A stretch of 30,504 bases of DNA from a virus. The notes under the pieces were generated by a model, which saw only the letters and a list, made by a program, of their open reading frames with translations, searched no databases and was not told the DNA's origin. The translations under genes were made by a program, and so were the position numbers. Shown in pieces: positions 1-5,673 of this stretch. The first letter of the stretch is position 1; every line of letters begins with the position of its first letter. Location: IMG/VR virus record IMGVR_UViG_3300031643_000641, positions 1 to 30,504 of that record. One strand, 5' to 3'.

Positions 1-441
1 ATGCCACGTCTTAAAGGTAAATTTTGGCCTTATGTAAGACCACAGATCTGGGAAAAAGCCCAGCAGCTATACCAGGAAGAACAGGCGCGAACAATGGGCT
101 CGGATTTTAAAGGCATAACAGCAACCAAGAGAGAATTACGTGAAGGCAGCTATTTCCACAGAGCTAAAATAATAGTTCTAAGCAACTTATACCGGCAAAA
201 GAAAGGTTTGCCAACCATTGAAGAAGAAGAATTAACCGGACAATATGGAGAGAAATGCTTACGATATTCAGAGGACCACTCATCAAGAAAATCCGAGAAG
301 GACAGAAAACCCAAACCAGACGAGCCAGCCAGCGTAAATACAAAGTCGGTCGCAGATACGGAATCCGCAGCAGCCGATTCAGAAGGCCAGAAGCCCATAT
401 CATTATTAAACGCCGATTTGAGCAGAAGCTTGGAGAAATAA
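1..441 (+). CDS. Small charged protein of unknown function, long overlap with the next gene
   Basis: I do not recognise this 146-residue protein. The first ~83 residues look like a folded basic helical domain (motifs FWPYVRPQIWEKAQ and RAKIIVLSNLYRQKKGLP). From about residue 85 the composition turns into a Ser/Lys/Asp/Pro-rich tail that coincides with the overlapping ASCH gene in another frame, so the tail may be only the shadow of that gene. The ATG lies exactly at the window edge, so a longer N-terminus or the promoter may lie outside. It is followed at 255 by the ASCH gene with a good Shine-Dalgarno sequence (ggag) inside this frame, which suggests a two-gene + strand unit. The native stop may have been lost by a mutation near 250, or the overlap may be genuine. 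Confidence 0.5.
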   Translation: MPRLKGKFWPYVRPQIWEKAQQLYQEEQARTMGSDFKGITATKRELREGSYFHRAKIIVLSNLYRQKKGLPTIEEEELTGQYGEKCLRYSEDHSSRKSEKDRKPKPDEPASVNTKSVADTESAAADSEGQKPISLLNADLSRSLEK

Positions 442-587
442 GCTCAGAAGACATAAAAAAAGAAGGATTCGACAGCCTAGAAGAGTTTCGTAAGGCATGG
501 ACGAAATCCTACGGAAGCTGGAATCCCGAGGAGACCGTGAGCGCATATGAATTTGAACTTGTTTCATCTGATTCAGAAGAGAGCTAG
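255..587 (+). CDS. ASCH-domain (PUA-like) RNA-binding protein
   Basis: A 110-residue protein matching the ASCH fold, a PUA-related beta barrel found in many viral genomes and thought to bind RNA or modified nucleotides. Visible signatures are the N-terminal LIKKIREGQKTQTRR stretch (residues ~9-23; the Gly-Lys-Thr-x-T-x-R hallmark), YKVGRRYGIR (~29-38), and a C-terminal acidic/aromatic segment (FDSLEEFRKAWTKSYGSWNP). The start is supported by ggag eight bases upstream of the ATG. The frame is closed only 33 bases upstream, at a TGA at 219-221, so a longer N-terminus is excluded without a frameshift. It ends just before a hairpin and T-run. The exact role in this virus is unknown; some ASCH proteins are nucleases or nucleotide amidohydrolases. 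Confidence 0.8.
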   Translation: MLTIFRGPLIKKIREGQKTQTRRASQRKYKVGRRYGIRSSRFRRPEAHIIIKRRFEQKLGEISSEDIKKEGFDSLEEFRKAWTKSYGSWNPEETVSAYEFELVSSDSEES

Positions 588-603
588 GGACCAGCTCTTT
601 TTT
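578..603 (+). terminator. Hairpin plus T-run after the + strand gene pair
   Basis: AGAGCT (580-585) pairs with AGCTCT (593-598) across a 7-nt loop and is followed by five T residues (599-603). It sits on the stop codon of the ASCH gene and at the convergent junction with the minus-strand ABC-ATPase gene, whose stop is at 602. Archaeal termination needs mainly the T-run, so the hairpin may be secondary. Confidence 0.6.
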
Positions 604-2086
604 AAGGCGTCTTTTTTTCATTTGATTCAGTAGCCCAAAACAGGTAAACTTTCGACTGAAGAAGCATGCCCACAATCTTAATTAGTTTAGCCATTTTCGT
701 TAAGTCTGCATTTTTCACGCCTTTAACATAATCAGCTTTTGTTCCATAAGGCTGATGGGGACTGAACACTTTTCTAAGTCTTGGATGAGCATTTTTTATG
801 AAAGCGTCCTTTAGCATTGCCAACTGTTCACTGCTTAGATTCTCAAGCTTATCTTGGAGATATCTCCCACTGCTTAGAAACTGAAGATTAAAACCTAAAC
901 TTGACAAAGCTTCGGATATCCTTAAAACTTTCTGGGTTGGCTGCTGCACAGCTATCTTCTGCATTCCCGCTTTCTCTGCAAACGGATTATACTTCGCCAT
1001 GACAGCAACCATCTCCACATAAGGCGTCCCAGCACGCGCTAAAGTTTCCCGAACAAGCTTAGCACCTAAACCGATACTGCGATACTTCGGATGAACAACA
1101 ACACGGCTGATGATGCTTAGTTTCTTATTCAACTCTTGAATTGTCATTTTAGGCAAAACTTGACGCCTACCAAAACACGCTATAGGCGGATAACTATAAA
1201 CAATCACGCCGCACAACTCGTATCCACGCCACAAACAGAAGATCTCCCGGGTAGCTGCAACCTTATGACTTCGATAATGAAAACCAGCAAGCCGGCGCCA
1301 ATCATCAAGCACGCCAGGTTCAATATGCATCTCCTCAAGAAGTGTACACTGCGGTATATACGCATCAGTATAATACTTAACGGTAATTTCTTTTCCAAAC
1401 CTTTTATGAACATGCACGTCCGGCGCAAGATCATCAGCAAGATCCCTATGTGTAGTTGCAGCAACCACAGCTTTACCTTCTTTTCTAGCAAGTTTCTGAA
1501 CGTTAAAAGCCACAATCTTCGCTGTGTCACGATCTAAAGTTGAACAGAACTCATCCATAAGCCACCATTGCTTACCAGACTCTAGTAACTTCGCAAGTCT
1601 ATAACGGTATTTCTGGCCGTCACTAAGCTGAGAATATTTACGCAAAAATAAAAAGGCATCATTAAGCCCGACACGACTAAGCAACTCCAAACCTTCCTCA
1701 ACACTTTCGCCCACAGTCTCAATCAGCGGCCGGTTCAAATCCAGCTGGATATCCGCCATGTCAACAGCTTCATCGCCCAAATCCTTCTTAATTTCCTTCA
1801 ACAAAACACTTTTGCCTGATCCGGAATCCCCAGTAATGTAGACGATGTCTCGAGGCCCGATCTTAAACTCAACATTATCATAAATCACAAACTTCTGTTC
1901 CTCATCAATCCCAAGCCCAAAAGCATCAGCCACAGCAGTAGTACGCGGCGATATCTCCACAGCAGTCTCATAAGCAACATTAATCGTAAATTTACCTTCA
2001 CGCCTATCATATCGACGTGCATACTTGGTTATACGGAAAAACTCACGCCTTCTGAAGGCTGATTCCCCTCTTGCAATTAAATTCAA
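602..2086 (-). CDS. ABC-class ATPase fused to a GNAT acetyltransferase (COG2401-like)
   Basis: A soluble 494-residue fusion. The ABC half has Walker A GDSGSGKS (86-93), the signature-like LSDGQ (154-158), Walker B WWLMDEF (174-180) with the catalytic Glu, and the H-loop TTHRD (211-215). The C-terminal half (about 245-400) is GNAT-like, with strand ISRVVVHP followed by the acetyl-CoA loop PKYRSIGLGAKL (~333-344). No membrane segments are present, so it is not a transporter. The architecture fits the archaeal family of ABC ATPases fused to a predicted acetyltransferase, whose substrate is unknown to me. Acylation of a nucleic acid or protein coupled to ATP hydrolysis is an inference. The start is a TTG without a clear Shine-Dalgarno sequence. 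It lies 68 bases downstream of the PadR-type regulator on the same strand and is probably co-transcribed with it. Confidence 0.85.
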   Translation of the reverse strand: MNLIARGESAFRRREFFRITKYARRYDRREGKFTINVAYETAVEISPRTTAVADAFGLGIDEEQKFVIYDNVEFKIGPRDIVYITGDSGSGKSVLLKEIKKDLGDEAVDMADIQLDLNRPLIETVGESVEEGLELLSRVGLNDAFLFLRKYSQLSDGQKYRYRLAKLLESGKQWWLMDEFCSTLDRDTAKIVAFNVQKLARKEGKAVVAATTHRDLADDLAPDVHVHKRFGKEITVKYYTDAYIPQCTLLEEMHIEPGVLDDWRRLAGFHYRSHKVAATREIFCLWRGYELCGVIVYSYPPIACFGRRQVLPKMTIQELNKKLSIISRVVVHPKYRSIGLGAKLVRETLARAGTPYVEMVAVMAKYNPFAEKAGMQKIAVQQPTQKVLRISEALSSLGFNLQFLSSGRYLQDKLENLSSEQLAMLKDAFIKNAHPRLRKVFSPHQPYGTKADYVKGVKNADLTKMAKLIKIVGMLLQSKVYLFWATESNEKKTP

Positions 2087-2154
2087 TGACTTTAAGTTAG
2101 TTGTGCAGAAAAGACACTGCGGAACCGTGCAGAGAGAGATAAGTTAAAGTGAAC

Positions 2155-2487
2155 CTACGTTTGCAGATTCTCATGTGCGTACTGTAAGGGTTTCCGCCAT
2201 TTCTCCTTGAACTCTTTGAAGGCTTTCATGCCCTTTTCAGTCATCTCATATGCGGTTGCTCCTCTGCGTGCATATTTTGATCTTGTTTCCTGCTCTTCTC
2301 CTCTGATGAAGCCCCACTTGGACAGCATGCCGAGCTGGTGATAGACGGTGCCTGTGCTTGCCTTAAAACCCAGACTGCTAATGTGCACCATGATTTCGTA
2401 GCCGGTCATCTTCTTTCCCTTCGAAAGCTCGATGAGTATGGTGAGGAACGAGAAACTCTTAACGATGTTATCTGCAATTTTAGACAT
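2155..2487 (-). CDS. PadR-family winged-helix transcriptional regulator
   Basis: A 110-residue PadR-type regulator. It shows LTILIELSKGKKMTGYEI (helix 1 and the turn into helix 2), then GFKASTGTVYHQLGMLSKWG, the recognition helix with the family's TVYxxLxxLxxxG pattern. The wing contains RRGATAYEMTEKGMKAF. The short C-terminal helix (residues ~88-105) would mediate dimerisation. PadR proteins repress by binding operators near their own promoters. Here the protein probably controls itself and the downstream ABC-ATPase/GNAT gene. A TATA-like element lies ~34 nt before the ATG. Confidence 0.85.
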   Translation of the reverse strand: MSKIADNIVKSFSFLTILIELSKGKKMTGYEIMVHISSLGFKASTGTVYHQLGMLSKWGFIRGEEQETRSKYARRGATAYEMTEKGMKAFKEFKEKWRKPLQYAHENLQT

Positions 2488-2513
2488 GCCAAATCACGGT
2501 TTCCTATGGTTCT

Positions 2514-2527
2514 CTGCTTATAAAAAT
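2514..2527 (-). promoter_or_regulatory. Putative TATA box for the padR-like gene
   Basis: On the minus strand the sequence reads AATTTTTATAAGCAG, centred ~34 nt upstream of the ATG at 2487. That predicts a very short leader, as is common in archaea. A loose inverted repeat, TAATAC (2545-2550) and GTATATTA (2573-2580), lies just upstream and could be an operator, but it is weak. Confidence 0.45.
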
Positions 2528-2641
2528 TTGTGATAGGCGCGCGCTAATACACTGCAATGTTTATGAGCAATAGTATATTAACAATGGTTAAGGTGTCACG
2601 CACATCACATCGTCTCTGAGAAAGCTGTAGGGCCCTTTTTC

Positions 2642-2776
2642 TCATCGTGGAACTACCAAAACCTCGGGCTCTTCGACCATTTCAACTGTAGAGTATAATG
2701 CAAGGGCTGCCGCCCAAAAGACATCGTCATGTGTATTCGAAGAAATCTTGAGCCTTGAAGGTGAAGGTTCCTCCAT
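2642..2776 (-). pseudogene. Duplicated 3' end of the large terminase gene (terL remnant)
   Basis: The minus strand from the ATG at 2776 to the TGA at 2642 encodes 44 residues whose last ~32 match the intact TerL C-terminus: THDDVFWAAALALYSTVEM, then a Glu-rich end and VVPR with the same TGA stop. The only change in the matched core is Trp to Leu near the end. The central ~48 bases are identical to 3213-3260, and further upstream the differences fall at third codon positions. The N-terminal part (PSPSRLKISSN) differs from intact TerL (DGSIALNHPSG) but still looks like a TerL tail, so this is a fragment of a diverged TerL rather than a fresh copy. It carries the last part of the nuclease domain only and cannot be active. 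Confidence 0.75.
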
Positions 2777-2779
2777 CGG

Positions 2780-3058
2780 TCATGGTCGGGGATTCGAATC
2801 CGCATTTGTGGAAGGATGATAGCCTAACATGAATTTTTGGTATAGAAGATTTTCAACTTCTATTATCGTTAAATCCTTAAGTTCCTTTAGACGAGTTGCG
2901 TGAATGTGCCTTGGAAAAGACTTGGATGTTTGTCTTAGTATTTCTAATATTTCGGTATGAGTTTGTGAAGTAACTATTAGATATTTTACGTCTTTACCTT
3001 CCGCTTGCATTTTTCTTTTCTCTATTATAATCTCCACTACAAGGTCGGTCATTTTCAT
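2780..3058 (-). CDS. 92-residue orphan protein between the two terL 3' ends
   Basis: An unrecognised small alpha/beta protein. It begins with an amphipathic helix (DLVVEIIIEKRKMQAEG), then a strand (VKYLIVTS), a helix (HTEILEILRQ), and a second strand-helix unit (LTIIEVENLLYQKFMLGYHP). The last ten residues (STNADSNPRP) look random. A second in-frame ATG at 3052 has better spacing to GGAAG than the first ATG. A strong TATA element lies ~34 nt upstream, so it is probably a monocistronic gene. Its stop is in the same frame as, and directly before, the terL remnant, so it may once have been joined to it. Function unknown. Confidence 0.6.
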   Translation of the reverse strand: MKMTDLVVEIIIEKRKMQAEGKDVKYLIVTSQTHTEILEILRQTSKSFPRHIHATRLKELKDLTIIEVENLLYQKFMLGYHPSTNADSNPRP

Positions 3059-3086
3059 TCTTCCTTCTTCTTCATTTTGTTTTAAT

Positions 3087-3097
3087 GTATATAAAAG
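3087..3097 (-). promoter_or_regulatory. Strong archaeal TATA box for the 92-residue gene
   Basis: The minus strand reads CTTTTATATAC preceded by the purine-containing GAG of a possible BRE, centred 34 nt upstream of the start codon at 3058. This is the best-looking archaeal core promoter in the window. Confidence 0.6.
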
Positions 3098-3124
3098 CTC
3101 ACTAGCTCCTCATGTTTCTTTAAT

Positions 3125-3162
3125 AACAATTCTGTTTCGGCATTTTTTGACATAGAATTGTT
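3125..3162. repeat. 9-bp perfect inverted repeat downstream of terL
   Basis: AACAATTCT (3125-3133) and AGAATTGTT (3154-3162) flank a 20-base spacer that contains a T6 run. It lies 36 bases past the terL stop on the minus strand. It may end the late transcript or be a protein-binding site; the sequence does not decide. Confidence 0.45.
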
Positions 3163-3197
3163 GTATAGAGCTGATAGGTTTTAAGATTTGCGAGCGT

Positions 3198-4613
3198 TCA
3201 TCTTGGAACGACCCAAACCTCGGGCTCTTCGACCATTTCAACTGTAGAGTATAATGCAAGGGCAGCAGCCCAGAAGACGTCGTCGTGTGTTCCGCTTGGA
3301 TGGTTGAGGGCTATGCTGCCGTCTTTCCGCAGTTCAAACCGTTCCACATTCAACTCTGAAACCCATTCACCCCGATAAGGACGCTCCCACGTAAAATACG
3401 GATACCAAAACCGATTATTAATCATCCGTTGCTTCACTAGAGTAGCCATCTCCTGCTTACGCGGTAAACTGAAACGCACACCTTCCACATTATCAATTTC
3501 CGCGTTCTTCATATCTTCAACAACATAATCCTGATTAGTACTGTCCACACGAATCTTAATGAAGCCCCCCCAACGATCCTGCAACGTCTTGACATAGCCG
3601 ATAACGCTGGCGTAGCTTGTGCCTAACGGAAAAATCTTCAAGTGACGCAGAAAGAAACGCCCTCTAACCTCATCAATTACCACAAGAGCACTATAATCTT
3701 TCACGCGTCCCAAGTCTAAACCCGCATAAAGATTGCCCTTATAATATTTCTCAAAATCCCACAACTCCAGCTCTTCGCCGAGCGTTTTCTCAGTCGCAAT
3801 ACACTTGGTAATAAGCGATTGACTCAACCATGCTGCCTCATCCTCAGCCCATTCCGCCTCCATCTCACGCTTCCAACGCCAAGGATCCTCCCCAAACTGA
3901 CGGCGGATTTTCTCAAGCGTGCCCTCATCTAAAGGACCGTTAGGCTCCATGCTCTCCCGCCAAGTAACATGGCTCCGAGCAAAGTCTCCATAATCCTTAT
4001 GATTAAAAATTTTGTAAAAAACCGAATCCGTATTCCAAGGCGTGCTACTGATCAAAACCTTGCCTTTAGTCGTGCTGATCGTGAACAAAATAGCCGTGTA
4101 CAAATCCTCATCACCAGGCGTATGGTTGGCTTCATCCCAAAAAATCACGTTCAACGTTGGCCCTCTAATAGTTTCAGGATTATTTGGAAACGCTTCAATT
4201 ATGCTGCCATTAGAAAAATACAACACGGTCCGAGCGGGCTTAGGACAAACTTCAGTTGGAAGCTTCCGCAAGAACCATCTGACTCTTCGTATAACAAGTT
4301 TTGACTGACGCCAACCAGGAGCTACAATGCCAATGTAAGCCCCCGGGTGAGTAAAAGCATAATTAAGCAATAGCGCAGCTGCGATCCATGACTTGCCACT
4401 CTGCCTGTTCCAACGCATAGCCACAAACTGATTATTCATAAACTTCTCAGCAAGATCTCGCTGATAAACTGTGGGCTTGAATCCCACTACTTGCTCAAAA
4501 AACGTGATAGGGTCCTTGCTAAGCTTTTCTCGTTCCTTTTCAGCCTCTTCCCAAATTTCACTAAGGTTCTCCTCAAAAATGTCTAAACGAGAAAAACGAT
4601 TCCTAGGACGCAT
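3198..4613 (-). CDS. terL: Terminase large subunit
   Basis: The packaging motor ATPase and nuclease, 471 residues from the ATG at 4613. The ATPase domain shows an adenine-binding Gln at YQRDL (~50-54), Walker A WNRQSGKS (68-75), Walker B VIFWDEA (156-162) and coupling motif SSTPW (189-193). The RNase H-like nuclease domain has YAGLDLGRVKDYSALVVID with its first Asp, a second acidic strand IRVDSTNQD, and a C-terminal HDDVFWAAALAL with the last metal-binding Asp. I chose ATG 4613 because it overlaps the TerS stop by 11 bases and has AAGGA-like sequence upstream; the open frame extends to 4730 but that part overlaps TerS. It is the last gene of the late operon rather than the first, and its 3' end is duplicated at 2642-2776. 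Confidence 0.95.
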   Translation of the reverse strand: MRPRNRFSRLDIFEENLSEIWEEAEKEREKLSKDPITFFEQVVGFKPTVYQRDLAEKFMNNQFVAMRWNRQSGKSWIAAALLLNYAFTHPGAYIGIVAPGWRQSKLVIRRVRWFLRKLPTEVCPKPARTVLYFSNGSIIEAFPNNPETIRGPTLNVIFWDEANHTPGDEDLYTAILFTISTTKGKVLISSTPWNTDSVFYKIFNHKDYGDFARSHVTWRESMEPNGPLDEGTLEKIRRQFGEDPWRWKREMEAEWAEDEAAWLSQSLITKCIATEKTLGEELELWDFEKYYKGNLYAGLDLGRVKDYSALVVIDEVRGRFFLRHLKIFPLGTSYASVIGYVKTLQDRWGGFIKIRVDSTNQDYVVEDMKNAEIDNVEGVRFSLPRKQEMATLVKQRMINNRFWYPYFTWERPYRGEWVSELNVERFELRKDGSIALNHPSGTHDDVFWAAALALYSTVEMVEEPEVWVVPR

Positions 4614-5040
4614 GGTCCTTGGCTTTTTTGAGTTCACCAATTTTCTTATCCATCTCCAAAAGCCTCTGCTCAATTTCACTCCATCTCTCAAACTTTTCCA
4701 ACACACTATCGTAAGTTTGAACAGCATCAACCAAAATTCGAAGACGTTGCAGCTCTAGCTTATCTTGGCCAGGTTTACGAAGAGCCTCGATAGCGCCGGC
4801 TAAAATCTTCACAGCCTGCTCATGCGTCAAAACATCCTTATCCTCAATTACTGTTGTGGTGGTGCGCACAAATTTCTTCTTCTCCACCACAACTCCCAAC
4901 CGATTCAGTTTCTGCTTTACACCTCTCGGCGGGCGTCCCAACTCTTTACCCAAAACTTCAAAGTCTCTAATGCCTTTTTCCCATAGTTTAAGCAGTTTCT
5001 TCTCTTCCGCACGAGTCCAATAATATTTTTTCTTAGGCAT
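4603..5040 (-). CDS. terS: Probable terminase small subunit
   Basis: A 145-residue protein directly upstream of, and overlapping, terL. The N-terminus (YYWTRAEEKKLLKLWEKG, residues ~6-23) followed by LGKELGRPPRGVKQKLNRLG is a Myb/SANT-like helix-turn-helix, the DNA-recognition type used by many small terminases. The C-terminal half (~75-140) is a predicted amphipathic or coiled-coil region (ERWSEIEQRLLEMDKKIGEL) suited to ring oligomerisation. AGGAGT lies 15 bases before the ATG. The assignment comes from position and architecture, not from a recognised family, so a DNA-binding accessory protein remains possible. Confidence 0.7.
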   Translation of the reverse strand: MPKKKYYWTRAEEKKLLKLWEKGIRDFEVLGKELGRPPRGVKQKLNRLGVVVEKKKFVRTTTTVIEDKDVLTHEQAVKILAGAIEALRKPGQDKLELQRLRILVDAVQTYDSVLEKFERWSEIEQRLLEMDKKIGELKKAKDHAS

Positions 5041-5284
5041 GTTGACTGATTAACACTCCTGAAACCGTTCCAATCAAGCCTGTTATAGCTGCGAAGATCT
5101 CACTGCTCCACGAGCCCAAGAAAACCATGTGAGCAACTTCGAGAGCTGACAAAATAAGCGTCATAACAATGGCGAATTTCACGCCTAAAACAAGCCTTTC
5201 ACTGGGCGTAACCTCAAGCGTCTGCTGTCCTCTTCCACGCTTAACCGAGATTCTTCGTGTTAACGCTTTTTTAATAGGATCCAT
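5033..5284 (-). CDS. Small two-segment membrane protein, holin-like candidate
   Basis: An 83-residue protein with a basic N-terminus (KKALTRRISVKRGRGQQ) and two hydrophobic segments, about 33-55 (LGVKFAIVMTLILSALEVA) and 62-80 (IFAAITGLIGTVSGVLISQ). Size, two helices and position next to the terminase genes resemble phage holins. Archaeal virus lysis genes are poorly known and no endolysin is visible, so this is only a hypothesis. Its stop overlaps the TerS start by 8 bases and its start overlaps the upstream gene by 14. Confidence 0.6.
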   Translation of the reverse strand: MDPIKKALTRRISVKRGRGQQTLEVTPSERLVLGVKFAIVMTLILSALEVAHMVFLGSWSSEIFAAITGLIGTVSGVLISQHA

Positions 5285-5666
5285 GATTCTTTACCTTCTG
5301 CTGTTTATGTTTACTGGAAACTCGCCTACCACCCCGCAGAAAACTTGTGAAAAGAATTTCAGCTTCATCCTTCGCCACGTGGTTTTTATCAATAACGTTA
5401 ATGGTTACAGCCCAGCTGACAGGAATAGCCGTGTAGTCAATATCGTACAAACCATCACTATACTGAAAATTATTCTGTGCCAAAACAATATGCTGATTAC
5501 GTTTACCCATCAATCCGATGAAGATACCCCAGCTTTGAGCAGGCACATCAACAGCCAAACCACTGCCTAAACTCTTACCAATTGAGGCATCTGTCCACGA
5601 AACAGAAATCAAATCCCCAAGCTGCAAATCCTTAAGCTGCTTTTTCAAACTTTTCTTACCCTTCAT
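5271..5666 (-). CDS. Late-operon protein with a beta-barrel (SH3-like) look
   Basis: 131 residues from the ATG at 5666, which has GGAGAG ten bases upstream; the frame is open to 5708 but that part overlaps the preceding gene. The core (LQLGDLISVSWTDAS, then DVPAQSWGIFIGLMG, HIVLAQNNFQYS, and a final strand PVSWAVTINVID) alternates short beta strands with turns, as in SH3-like barrels. A basic tail ends the protein (FLRGGRRVSSKHKQQKVK). I know no function. It sits between the long fibre and the small membrane protein, so a virion accessory or lysis-linked role is possible. Confidence 0.65.
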   Translation of the reverse strand: MKGKKSLKKQLKDLQLGDLISVSWTDASIGKSLGSGLAVDVPAQSWGIFIGLMGKRNQHIVLAQNNFQYSDGLYDIDYTAIPVSWAVTINVIDKNHVAKDEAEILFTSFLRGGRRVSSKHKQQKVKNHGSY

Positions 5667-5673
5667 ATTTTCA

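Noticed and set aside
2642-3300. Template/variable repeat pair of a diversity-generating retroelement
   Set aside because: The differences between the terL copies are at third codon positions in both directions and not at adenines, and no reverse transcriptase is present.
4614-4730. N-terminal extension of TerL upstream of the ATG at 4613
   Set aside because: The region is coding for TerS in another frame, and the peptide (WKSLRDGVKLSRGFW and on) does not resemble a terminase N-terminus.
5033-5284. Firm holin assignment
   Set aside because: Only size and two hydrophobic segments support it; no lysis enzyme is nearby, so it is left as a candidate.
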